Virus record (IMG/VR): IMGVR_UViG_3300009164_000242
Span: 1-30,055 of that record
Source of the DNA: a virus
DNA: 30,055 nt
Reading direction: 5' to 3' (one strand)
The position numbers and the translations under genes are program-made. Under the pieces are notes generated by a model that did no database searches, was not told where the DNA came from, and saw only the letters and a program-made list of their open reading frames with translations. This document shows, one piece after another, positions 22,601 to 30,055 of this stretch. The number at the start of each line of letters is the position of its first letter. The stretch's first letter is position 1.

Positions 22601-25600
22601 GAGGTTGCACAGAACATGATGCCAACATTGGAGGATGCAAATAGTGGGTCTAGAATACAGCTAAGAACAATTGGCGGAAGAATTGTTAATGGCAAAAAGA
22701 ATTATGGCGTTAAAGTTAATGATGCAAGTATGATTGAAGAGTATACAAGATTCCATACAAGCAAAAACTGGAATGCCTATGCAAGAGCAGGCATGATTGC
22801 TAATGATGCTACAGCACTAACCACACTTGGAGTACCAAGAAAGCAAGCAATACAAGAAGCTACAGAATGGTTTGAAAGTAGATGGCAAAGAACCATTGAA
22901 TCAAATCATGGAGAATTTAGCCAAAAAATATTTGATGAGATTACTCAAGGTGATTATAAAGCAAAAAATGATGCTCTTAAGAAAAAGTATAGACTTAAGA
23001 AACCTTTATACAAAAAGGTCCCAAATACTGGATCTGGAAAACAGGGCCTAACAAGACAAGATTGGGCATACGGAGAAACATTAAGTCCAGAAATTAAAAC
23101 AGAACGTGATCTTATTTTAAAGGATATGTCTGATGATAAAAGATTTAGTAGAACAGCCGTAGAAAGAATTATTGGAGAGACAGCACTTCCTGGAACTGGA
23201 CCAAACCAAGGTGTTCATAGATCACACACATCTCCTGGAGCGGAAGCAAAGTTCTCTGGATTTGGATTTATTGGGCAGGCAACACTTCAGCCACATCACA
23301 TAAATGGCTTGGCAATGGAGTTAAGCAGATATGGTATTGCCCCTAACTCATTTTCTTTAGATGTTAATGAAAACAAAAAAATGCTTGATGAGTCTGCAAG
23401 AAAATTAGGATATTTGCATCGTGAAGATATGATTAAAAAAATTAGAAATGCAGAAACAGTTGCAGCAAGACCACCAGCAATGAGAACAACTAAGGGCTTA
23501 ACAACAATAGCAGCAAAAATGCTTGAGCTAAAACCTGCTGAGTTTACAAAGTGGATGGCTATGAGAAGTCGACCAGGGTCTTTTGCTAGCATTGCTTTGC
23601 GTAACGCTGGAGGCTTGATTGGCGGAGCAGTTCGCAGAGGCAAGCACAACTACGGAATAATGAATAGTAATGCTTTCATTGCAAAAAATCCAAATCTATT
23701 TAAGGCTGCAACAAAAGAACAAATGGGATGGAGAAACTGGGCAAAAGATGGAGTAGGTCCAGATTTGCAGCAAGCATTAGCGAAAAAATTTGAAGCTTAT
23801 CCAAATGGACAAATTCCAACACAATATAATCCTTTAAAGCCAGCTGGTAAATTTCCAATGCCACGCTCATACTATCAGGATATATTAAATGATGATCCGC
23901 TTCATGGCCCACTGCAAATTGGTAGATATCAATCACCAATGCATATTAGAAATCAGCTGCAGGGTGCACGTATTAGATACACTGGCACTGGCTATCATAA
24001 AGCAGATGCTGCTCCAGCATTTGCTTTAGGTAACATAGAATCAAGAGCTAAAACTGCATTGTTTAACTATATGCAGGGTGACTATGCTGCAATAAATGAT
24101 CCAGCAGTCCAAGCATACCTTTCAACTCTTAGAACTAAATTTACTGGAACTCTTCACCGTGGTGTCAGAAATGTAAATGATTTGCCTCCAGTTATTAAAG
24201 ATTTAATAAAGGCAGGAAGATGGAGCGACCTAGTAGGCAAAGAATTTATTATGCGTCGTGCTTCATGGAGTACAAATAAAGATACAGCAGAAGGCTTTGG
24301 CCAGCTGCAAATGGTTGCTACAGTTAAAAATAGAAATGCTGTGCCAGCATCACAAATTTTTCCAGATTTAACATTTCAGTCTGCTTCAGGTCCTGTTCAT
24401 GTAAATGAAAGTGAAGTTTACATGGGAGGTAAATTCCGTGTTATTGCTGCAGGCAAAAATAAATTAAAACTGCAGGCTGTTGTTGATGGAAAACGTGAAA
24501 ATGGCGGACCCGTAAATTCTGGTAAATCTTATTTGGTAGGAGAAAAAGGCCCAGAGCTTTTTGTTCCAAGAAATAGCGGTGGGATAATTCCAAACTATGC
24601 ACTTGGCGGTAGAGTACATTCTGGTAAAAATAATTACGGAGCACTAAGTACGCTTGCAATTATGGCAGCAGCTCAAATGGGATCTCAATTTGTAGGAAGT
24701 AAAATTGGTGGAACAGCTGGTGCTGGGATATCTAGCATAGGATCAATTCTTCCATTTATGATGATGGGACAACAGAGCGGCATGGGTGGAGGCTTTAGGT
24801 CAAAATTTGGAGCAAAAGCAAATACTCCAATAGGATTTAATACAAGGATGCCTCAAGGAATGGAAGGCCCATTGCTTGCAAATGGATCCGCTGGAATGTC
24901 AAAGTATGGAGCCGCAGTCACAAAAGCAGCGTCAAGTGCAAATATATTTAAATCTACACTCGGTAAAGCAGCGCTAGGACTAACAAGATTTAATTTAATT
25001 GCAACTGGAGTTGTTGCTGGACTTTGGGTACTTAAAAAAGCTTGGGATGCAAATCAAGAAAAGTTAAGAGTAAATGCAATTGGATACGGTCTAACAGCAG
25101 AAGCTGCTCAAAAGGCTGGATTAAGATTTAAAGATTTTAACTCTACATTAAAAGATTCTGCAGAAACAATTAAAGCAAATAGAGAAGCAAACAAGATGAT
25201 GTACGAGTCAATGGTTTCTTCTGGCACCCCGCTTAAATTAACTATAGCAGAATACAAAAAATTAAAAACAGAAGCTAAAACTGCATTTGCAGAACAAATA
25301 AAAGCAATAAATTCAACAAGCACTAGCAATCTTCCAGATTTAGCAAAAAGATTAAAGACTCAGCTTATGGGCGCAGGCCTAAGTGCTGAAGAAGCAACTA
25401 AAAAAATATATGCAATGTTTGCTGTATCTGAAAAAGCTTCTTCTGCATCTAGAGTAACAACTGCAAGCAAAGAATTTATGGCAATTAAAACAGCTGCTGA
25501 TGCAGCAGTTGTAGCTATTAATACTTATAATAAATCACGTAATGCAAGTAAGCAAGAAGCTGGAGCAGCATTTAATAATGCAGAAGCAGCTCTTACAACT

Positions 25601-27418
25601 ACAGTTGAAGATGCTAGAGCAAAAGCATTAGATGCTAGAAAGAAAGATAAAACTAAACCTTCGTATATATCTACACAAGAAGCTTCTGATATTCAGTATA
25701 AAGCTGAACAGCAGGCACTTGATGGAGTGATATCTAAGTTAAAAGAACAAGGTACTGTAACTGAAGCAACTTTAAATGAATTAAGAAAAACCAACCCGTT
25801 AATAGACGAGATTGCTGGAAAGCAAGATACAGTTCTCTCATTGTGGCAAAAAACTAGACTTGCGGTTCAGGGGTATACAGGAGATCTTAAGGGATTAAAT
25901 TCAGAACAAGCTGGAGCTCTATCCAAACTTTCTGATATCATAAGCAAGGGTGCATCTGATTCAATGCAATCAAATGGTGGATTATTAGATAAACAATACG
26001 ATAAGCTAAATAATCTTAAAGCTCTTCAAGAAAAATATTTAAAAGCTGCTAAAGGGCAATCAGTTCAGCAACAAATAAATTCAAGAGATGCAATTGCTGC
26101 ATTACAAAAACAAATAGATGCAAATAATAAACTTACTGATGCAAGACTAAAGGCTTTAGATGCAGCTAAATCTGAAGCTGACCTAGGAAATGAAATTGCT
26201 AAAGCAAAAGCAAAATATGATGCGGCTGTCGCCACTGGAAATTCAGCAGAAGCTCAACAAGCAAGTCTTGACGTCGCTGGGCTTCAAAAACAATTACAGT
26301 ATAATGCACAAAGAAAATCTATTGAAGATGCTAATACATTAAAGAATGCACCGCTACAGGCACAGATTGAAGCTTTGAATAAAAAAAATCAGACTTTATC
26401 TGACAACGCCGCACTAGCTGGAAGCAAGCTTGGAGACCTTTCAAAAGAAATTGATAAGAATGAAGGGCTCTACAAAACATTAAATACAAAGATAACAGAT
26501 TTTGCCGATCAAATGAAAACTCATAAAAATGATATGGCTAAATGGCAAGCTACTCCAGAGTATAAAGCATTGCTTACTGCTATCTCAGGTGCAGGTAAAG
26601 CAGCTGGCGTAGACATGACTAAATACTCTAAAGACCCTATGAAGGCTGGAAAGCAGATGTACGATGAAGTATCATCTGGAATTGAAGCTGCGCTATCAAA
26701 AGCTGGAATTGTTGCTAATAAAGATATTATTATTAATGGAGTTAAGATTGGCGACATTGCAGCCAAAGAAGCTGGAAAGAAAGGCGTATACGGACAGGCT
26801 GATTTAAAGAAAGATAATCAGGGGTATATGTCGCTTGATCAGCAAGCTAGAAATAGAATTATGGGCGATAAAGATCTTGTCGCACAATATGGTCTTGATA
26901 AAAAAGGTGCTAAATTTACATTTGATGGCGTCACATATTCTGTAGATATGGGATTCAACGGAGTAAATCCTAGATTGGTAGTTGCAAATTATGGGGCTAA
27001 CAAGCCAGTTAAAAAAGCATTAGGCGGATTAATAAAGGGACCAGGAACACCTACATCAGATTCTATATACATGCCTTCACTAGGTGCAGGTAGATTTGCA
27101 TCTGGTGCATATGTATCAACTGGAGAATATGTTGTAAATGCTGCAGCTGTAAATCAGCCAGGAATTTTAAATACATTAGATAGAATTAATAGCAAGAGTT
27201 ACTCTGTTCCAAAATCTGATTTCAGAGCAAATGTTTCAGATAGAGGCCCATCTGTTGGACCAACAGTAAATATTACAAATAATATTAGCGGATACGATGG
27301 AGATATTAATCAGCTATCAGATCTTGTTACCAGAAAAACAATTACTGCAATCAAGACAATTGATTCAATTAATGGTAAAATGGTTGGAAGCAACAAGAAT
27401 GTGAGCATTAGAACATGA
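19664..27418 (+). CDS. Tape measure protein with embedded effector cassettes
   Basis: A 2584-residue protein. Order: N-terminal coiled coil (1-130), TP901-type tape measure core (about 175-500: QAFREADAEL-like helix, SYGVAYKDTISLAADLAATG, SLADLTEAIPKAGPV), a hydrophobic segment (532-570), then spacer sequence with HEGGFILNQDAS and ALLTPGETYFPPE. Two inserted cassettes follow (1003-1646), bounded by GG-x(4)-GK-x-NYG motifs. The second cassette holds an ADP-ribosyltransferase-like domain. After it come SYLVGEKGPELFVP, hydrophobic segments (1661-1702, 1772-1795), long coiled coil (about 2050-2290), and the SGAYVSTGEYVVNAAAV tail motif. The family sets tail length, and in several phages is ejected into the cell envelope. 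No ribosome site precedes the ATG; a TAACATAAGT motif does. The end overlaps the next gene as ATGA. Confidence 0.93.
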   Translation: MAENNLTTYITANADFTSLRTQLAAVTAQLVKLQETTVGTNAKLGNQIAVMNKAFSETLRSTGQFSTHFVTMSSDVQKFGKNLDSGQLKLNQYFKVWQSHTKNTGNLIRDLAKQQVMLEQAIVQPLGKNAQGMMQYNVQVAKGLDLIKNKTALARQEASIMNKVMMDGSNQLINWGKNTQWAGRQLTVGLTVPLAAFGMAAQKAFREADAELVRLTKVYGGLSQTSAAELAKVRKDISATAKEIAGSYGVAYKDTISLAADLAATGKQGNDLIQATQQTTRLAVLGEVDRQDAMKATLAIQNAFKQNTEELTQSIDFLNAVENQTSTSLADLTEAIPKAGPVVKALGGDVKDLALYLTAMKEGGVNAAEGANAIKSAMASLINPTKVATEQFASLGIDLKGIVNKNAGDLTGTILALQSALDKLNPLDKSRAIEQLFGKFQFARMSALFDNLGKSGSQTLQVMDLMKASVSDLAAISDREMKMMTESASGQFKRAYASVQADLAQVGKQFLMISTQVLKVVDGIIKFFDKLPAPIKTALNFLGGLTAVAGPLIMLTGVLGNFVGYVIKGVFHLKSLIKGGQGFKLLTPEIVAAMEAGKGLQSTFYNDAEATNVLTAAVDTLTQSFNNLEMKANAAKVAMNPAISTVAGSVISAGTPGGRVVDKNSPLIGKPYSRQMAHMIPAGTPQMGSIFGVVPNPGPVNVRIGKNPQAYMGEDLPKIPGATSINGTSTGVVASEAAKWHAMTGALAMQSEAEIKVLKAEVAATGTITKELAQSYEALLPQFTTITELAAAESKSIVSQLQASKITVDEARAKIIALNTEIEAMLAQTATQVAGTMGRSINLTTVPLTGQPAVTATGKSNMKELFHKGPTANLVDRIAAALGGVRTSGAGYSIQTTKPTGLNAGGQVYNPSRDGNVVPGSTSIKFDNTPAVLHEGGFILNQDASKNNPDLVSVAKNSHNSGGKVVPALLTPGETYFPPEVAQNMMPTLEDANSGSRIQLRTIGGRIVNGKKNYGVKVNDASMIEEYTRFHTSKNWNAYARAGMIANDATALTTLGVPRKQAIQEATEWFESRWQRTIESNHGEFSQKIFDEITQGDYKAKNDALKKKYRLKKPLYKKVPNTGSGKQGLTRQDWAYGETLSPEIKTERDLILKDMSDDKRFSRTAVERIIGETALPGTGPNQGVHRSHTSPGAEAKFSGFGFIGQATLQPHHINGLAMELSRYGIAPNSFSLDVNENKKMLDESARKLGYLHREDMIKKIRNAETVAARPPAMRTTKGLTTIAAKMLELKPAEFTKWMAMRSRPGSFASIALRNAGGLIGGAVRRGKHNYGIMNSNAFIAKNPNLFKAATKEQMGWRNWAKDGVGPDLQQALAKKFEAYPNGQIPTQYNPLKPAGKFPMPRSYYQDILNDDPLHGPLQIGRYQSPMHIRNQLQGARIRYTGTGYHKADAAPAFALGNIESRAKTALFNYMQGDYAAINDPAVQAYLSTLRTKFTGTLHRGVRNVNDLPPVIKDLIKAGRWSDLVGKEFIMRRASWSTNKDTAEGFGQLQMVATVKNRNAVPASQIFPDLTFQSASGPVHVNESEVYMGGKFRVIAAGKNKLKLQAVVDGKRENGGPVNSGKSYLVGEKGPELFVPRNSGGIIPNYALGGRVHSGKNNYGALSTLAIMAAAQMGSQFVGSKIGGTAGAGISSIGSILPFMMMGQQSGMGGGFRSKFGAKANTPIGFNTRMPQGMEGPLLANGSAGMSKYGAAVTKAASSANIFKSTLGKAALGLTRFNLIATGVVAGLWVLKKAWDANQEKLRVNAIGYGLTAEAAQKAGLRFKDFNSTLKDSAETIKANREANKMMYESMVSSGTPLKLTIAEYKKLKTEAKTAFAEQIKAINSTSTSNLPDLAKRLKTQLMGAGLSAEEATKKIYAMFAVSEKASSASRVTTASKEFMAIKTAADAAVVAINTYNKSRNASKQEAGAAFNNAEAALTTTVEDARAKALDARKKDKTKPSYISTQEASDIQYKAEQQALDGVISKLKEQGTVTEATLNELRKTNPLIDEIAGKQDTVLSLWQKTRLAVQGYTGDLKGLNSEQAGALSKLSDIISKGASDSMQSNGGLLDKQYDKLNNLKALQEKYLKAAKGQSVQQQINSRDAIAALQKQIDANNKLTDARLKALDAAKSEADLGNEIAKAKAKYDAAVATGNSAEAQQASLDVAGLQKQLQYNAQRKSIEDANTLKNAPLQAQIEALNKKNQTLSDNAALAGSKLGDLSKEIDKNEGLYKTLNTKITDFADQMKTHKNDMAKWQATPEYKALLTAISGAGKAAGVDMTKYSKDPMKAGKQMYDEVSSGIEAALSKAGIVANKDIIINGVKIGDIAAKEAGKKGVYGQADLKKDNQGYMSLDQQARNRIMGDKDLVAQYGLDKKGAKFTFDGVTYSVDMGFNGVNPRLVVANYGANKPVKKALGGLIKGPGTPTSDSIYMPSLGAGRFASGAYVSTGEYVVNAAAVNQPGILNTLDRINSKSYSVPKSDFRANVSDRGPSVGPTVNITNNISGYDGDINQLSDLVTRKTITAIKTIDSINGKMVGSNKNVSIRT
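22670..23617 (+). other. Tape measure cassette 1: unknown His-rich domain
   Basis: Residues 1003-1318 of the tape measure protein. A helical first half (residues about 1020-1080, with TEWFESRWQRTIES) is followed by a segment with clustered histidines: H1185-R-S-H1188 and Q-P-H1211-H1212-I-N1214, then N1228 and H1252. This does not look like tape measure coiled coil. Metal binding or nuclease-like activity is conceivable, but no family was recognised. Confidence 0.5.
23618..24601 (+). other. Tape measure cassette 2: ADP-ribosyltransferase-like domain
   Basis: Residues 1319-1646. The catalytic part (about 1430-1600) has the three landmarks of arginine-type ADP-ribosyltransferases in order: R1499 in TLHRGVRN, the S-x-S-T motif S1534-W-S1536-T1537 in RRASWSTNKDTAEGF, and E1582-S-E1584 in NESEVYMGGKFRVIAA. 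Spacing (35 and 46 residues) and the F-x-V strand after E-x-E fit the PF03496-like exoenzyme fold. Enzymes of this class transfer ADP-ribose from NAD to protein arginine. Activity has not been tested. Confidence 0.75.
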
Positions 27419-27873
27419 CATTAACTTTACCAGTAGGATCAATTTTGTATTTTGATACATCTACAAACGATACCCCAGTCTGGACAAAAATAACTGAGCA
27501 TAATAGAGCACCAGTTTCTATTGACGCAACCAGACTTGAAAGAACTCAAAGAATGTCTAATGGATTACTTAGAAAAATATTTATTGCTGATAAAAAAACA
27601 ATAAGTACAAGCTGGAGCATGTTGCCTACAAATGATGCAACAACAGTAGATGGCGGATATGGCGCAGCATCTTTAAGATCTTTTTACTACGGAAAAGGAA
27701 CTGGAACATTTAAAGTTAAAGTTTCTTATAATGGAGTTTCGGCAAGAGATGAAATAATGACAATGTCATTTATATCTGCAAGTTTTACTGTTGTTAAAAG
27801 AAATGTAAAAGAAAAAAGCGCAGATGTTGCTCAAGAGTTTTGGGATGTTTCTATAAGCCTGGAAGAAGTATAA
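27415..27873 (+). CDS. Small tail protein after the tape measure
   Basis: A 152-residue beta-rich protein (LPVGSILYFDTST ... WTKITEHNRAPVSIDATRLERTQRMSNG ... KTISTSWSMLPTNDATTVDGGYGAASLRSFY ... FKVKVSYNG ... EFWDVSISLEEV). ATGA overlap with the tape measure gene and TAATG overlap with the next one. Position is that of the distal tail (Dit-like) or tail-tip minor protein, and the strand-rich profile agrees. No diagnostic motif was recognised. It may form a ring at the end of the tail tube. Confidence 0.6.
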   Translation: MTLTLPVGSILYFDTSTNDTPVWTKITEHNRAPVSIDATRLERTQRMSNGLLRKIFIADKKTISTSWSMLPTNDATTVDGGYGAASLRSFYYGKGTGTFKVKVSYNGVSARDEIMTMSFISASFTVVKRNVKEKSADVAQEFWDVSISLEEV

Positions 27874-30055
27874 TGTTATCTGCTTCAACTGCGACCCTAG
27901 ACGCACTAAATCAATCAACAACCTTATCAATGATAAATGGGTGCTGGTTGGAATATAATATGAACGATTTAATAGCAGGCGGAACAATTATGGGTCCAGG
28001 TGGAACTGCTACAAATCCAGCAGGATCATTGAACTATACAAATCCAACAGGAGCAAAGCCTTATGAAAAGCTGTTTCCAATTACAAGCATTATTGATCCA
28101 AGAAGACCAAAGTATGCTGGAGTTCAATATTTAATTTTAGGTGACCCAACCCTTGCAGCTAGAAAAGCTTCTGGTGTATTGAATGCCGCAAATTATAATT
28201 CTTCAAAATCTTTTTCAAATAGACTTTATTATCCAGGAGTAAAGACTGCTTATAAATATTGGGTTAGTCCACCAGCATCTGGAAATTCTTTGTCTAACTG
28301 TATACTTACATTAACTTATCCAAAAATAAATAATCTTTCAGCTGTATCCAATAAGATAACAGTTAAATTTGAAACGTCTCACGGTAAGCCAACTTCTTGG
28401 ACATTAAAAACTAAAGATCTTGCAGGAACAGAACAGCTTATTTATACAGGAACAACTTCTCCAGATAACGGCGTTGTTGATTTATACTACAGCGGCTCTG
28501 CTTGGTCTACAACAGAGTTTACATCACCAACTGCGGGTATTGATATTACAGGTTTAGTGCTTCAGGTTAATACTATATCAGAGTCGGGCGGGTACTTAGG
28601 AGTAATAGAAATATCTCCAAAGTATGTTATAGATGTATCAAACAGACTAGTATCATTTTCAATTAATAAAAACTCATCTGATCAAACAAATGGACTTATA
28701 CCAGTAGGAAATGTTACAGCAAATTCTATAAGCGTTTTGCTTAATGGATATGATAAGCTTTATGCACATCATGATAAAACAACTGGCTTTGATAAATCAA
28801 AACTTAATTTATACAATAACATTAAGATTAGACCTTTTGTAACTATTGGATCTGACAAAATAAAATTAGGAGTATTTTATATAGATAACTATAGTGTAAG
28901 CGAGTTTGGCGACATTGATATAACGGGATTAGATGGAGCAAAAGAATTGCAATATATTAAGCCTCCAGATATTGTCGCAAGCGAAATGTCATCTACTGCT
29001 TTAATTAGAAGACTTTTAGATTCAGTAGGCTTTACTAGCTATAATTTTAATTTAGCGGATAAAGATACTGCAAGCATAACGCCGCAATATTGGTACACAG
29101 ATAACACTCAAACAGTGTGGCAACATATTCAAGACATATGCAAAGATACTCAGATGGTAGCAACTTTTGATGAAAATGATATTCTTCAATTTTACCCAAG
29201 AGATTATATATTTGCAAAAGATAAATCAACTCAATTTAAATTTAGATATAATTCATATGGGTCTAACCTTGCAAACATATCGGACCTATCTATAGAAAAT
29301 GTTCCAACAATAAAATCTGTAAAAGTTGTTTACAGCCCACAGCTTGGCTCCGCATATTTAACTTCAGCTGAACCAATCTACAGATCATCCGTGTCTATGC
29401 TTGGGGCGGGCGCTCTTGTAGATACATTGCTGCCAGTAGCTCCTAGTGATACTAATTCTGCAGGAGAAGTATCTCCTAACGGAGTTGTTCATATTGAGCC
29501 AGTCGTCATTGAGGGAGCAGATAAACAAATATATTCATATACAGGATATTTAATAATAGATAAAGAAATTATTGAATTTGATGCTGTTGAATACTCATAC
29601 GTAAAGCTAGAGACTGCAACATATAACTCCTCATTAAAGAAGTATGTTGGACCAGCAGAAGTAAAATGGATGACATCTGATTCTGATATTTCTAAGTATC
29701 AAGGTCTTGCTGCGCCACAAACATTTGCAGCAACGGGAAGATATAGAATTAAAACAAGAAACGCTTTTGGAATAATAGCAAGCAATGACACAGCGGGATT
29801 AACTCATAATGCTGAGATTGCACCATTAAAGCAAGAGTGGTCTGGATATAAATGGGACTCGGTATCTGGTACATTTACGCCTAGCGAATATGTATTTCAA
29901 TTAACTAATTTAGTTCCAGATGCTACAAATAATTTATTAAACCCAATTTCAAGATCATTTATGACATTGACTGCACCAACTACAACAGCAGTTCCAAATG
30001 CAGATCCCGCACTTCCCCCTTCATATCCTTTAAATACAGTTTATTCAATTGCAAC
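27873..30055 (+). CDS. Large tail/baseplate hub-like protein, 3'-truncated by the window edge
   Basis: The frame is open from ATG 27873 (MLSASTATLDALNQ) to the last base, at least 727 codons. The first 350 residues are beta-rich, with strands such as VSNRLVSFSINKNSSD, and KLNLYNNIKIRPFVTIG and LGVFYIDNYSVSEFGDIDITGLDG resembling hub strands. Next comes a helical segment (STALIRRLLDSVGF ... TVWQHIQDICKDTQMVATFDENDILQFYPRDYIF), the pattern seen in siphovirus tail-associated or hub proteins with gp27-like folds. Another beta region follows with a SYTGYLIIDKEIIEFDAVEYSYV strand set. It starts by a TAATG overlap. It probably forms the tail tip and may carry further receptor-binding or lytic domains beyond the window. 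Confidence 0.7.
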   Translation, partial: MLSASTATLDALNQSTTLSMINGCWLEYNMNDLIAGGTIMGPGGTATNPAGSLNYTNPTGAKPYEKLFPITSIIDPRRPKYAGVQYLILGDPTLAARKASGVLNAANYNSSKSFSNRLYYPGVKTAYKYWVSPPASGNSLSNCILTLTYPKINNLSAVSNKITVKFETSHGKPTSWTLKTKDLAGTEQLIYTGTTSPDNGVVDLYYSGSAWSTTEFTSPTAGIDITGLVLQVNTISESGGYLGVIEISPKYVIDVSNRLVSFSINKNSSDQTNGLIPVGNVTANSISVLLNGYDKLYAHHDKTTGFDKSKLNLYNNIKIRPFVTIGSDKIKLGVFYIDNYSVSEFGDIDITGLDGAKELQYIKPPDIVASEMSSTALIRRLLDSVGFTSYNFNLADKDTASITPQYWYTDNTQTVWQHIQDICKDTQMVATFDENDILQFYPRDYIFAKDKSTQFKFRYNSYGSNLANISDLSIENVPTIKSVKVVYSPQLGSAYLTSAEPIYRSSVSMLGAGALVDTLLPVAPSDTNSAGEVSPNGVVHIEPVVIEGADKQIYSYTGYLIIDKEIIEFDAVEYSYVKLETATYNSSLKKYVGPAEVKWMTSDSDISKYQGLAAPQTFAATGRYRIKTRNAFGIIASNDTAGLTHNAEIAPLKQEWSGYKWDSVSGTFTPSEYVFQLTNLVPDATNNLLNPISRSFMTLTAPTTTAVPNADPALPPSYPLNTVYSIA

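Larger units (their letters stand above)
22670..24640 (+). repeat. Three GG-x(4)-GK-x-NYG boundary motifs
   Basis: IGGRIVNGKKNYG (residues 1003-1015), IGGAVRRGKHNYG (1319-1331) and LGGRVHSGKNNYG (1647-1659). The intervals are 316 and 328 residues. The motifs sit exactly at the edges of the two non-coiled-coil cassettes. They are repeats at the protein level, with partial DNA identity. Confidence 0.8.

Noticed and set aside
23282-23420. HNH endonuclease in tape measure cassette 1
   Set aside because: His-His, Asn and His are present, but the spacing (16 and 23 residues) and flanking residues do not match a standard HNH motif, so only an unknown domain is claimed.
1-30055. CRISPR array, tRNA, integrase, attachment site or insertion sequence
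   Set aside because: I looked for direct repeats with spacers, cloverleaf-like segments and recombinase motifs and saw none. The region is compact structural phage DNA.

Overview
The window is a contiguous, almost entirely plus-strand stretch of an AT-rich tailed-phage genome (siphovirus-like). No plasmid, transposon, integrase, tRNA, rRNA or CRISPR signal was seen. The head and tail genes follow the usual long-tailed order: portal, protease/scaffold, capsid, adaptor, head closure, neck protein, tail terminator, tail tube, frameshifted tail chaperone, tape measure, distal tail proteins. The style of the capsid and chaperone proteins, plus several starts that look leaderless, suggest an AT-rich actinobacterial host. 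That host assignment is inference only.

Left part (1-7280): a tightly packed operon with mostly 4-11 nt overlaps. It encodes seven different 2-oxoglutarate/Fe(II) dioxygenases of the prolyl-4-hydroxylase type, three proteins that look like the DUF6065 family, and one orphan. A near-consensus sigma70 promoter sits at 2356-2384. Next (7300-10347) come two surface or adhesion genes: a collagen-like fibre with a C-terminal S74-type intramolecular chaperone, and a protein with two LamG/ConA-like domains. The fibre carries Gly-Ala-Pro and Gly-Ala-Lys triplets, which are the kind of site that prolyl or lysyl hydroxylases modify. The hydroxylase cluster may therefore modify the fibre encoded beside it.

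Middle part (10347-18020): a palindrome and a promoter, a small orphan, the portal, a fused prohead protease/scaffold with a strong internal start that would release free scaffold, the major capsid protein, a terminator/promoter unit, and the connector genes.

Right part (18021-30055): tail tube, a second terminator/promoter unit, the tail assembly chaperone with a -1 slippery heptamer (CCCAAAC), a 2584-residue tape measure protein, a small tail protein, and a large tail/baseplate protein that runs off the end. The tape measure is unusual. It carries two inserted cassettes of about 320 residues, bounded by three copies of a GG-x(4)-GK-x-NYG motif. The second cassette has the R / S-x-S-T / E-x-E signature of an arginine-type ADP-ribosyltransferase. 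This suggests a host-modifying enzyme carried inside the tail and delivered at infection.

The two strongest leads are the hydroxylase/DUF6065-like island next to the collagen-like fibre, and the effector cassettes in the tape measure.
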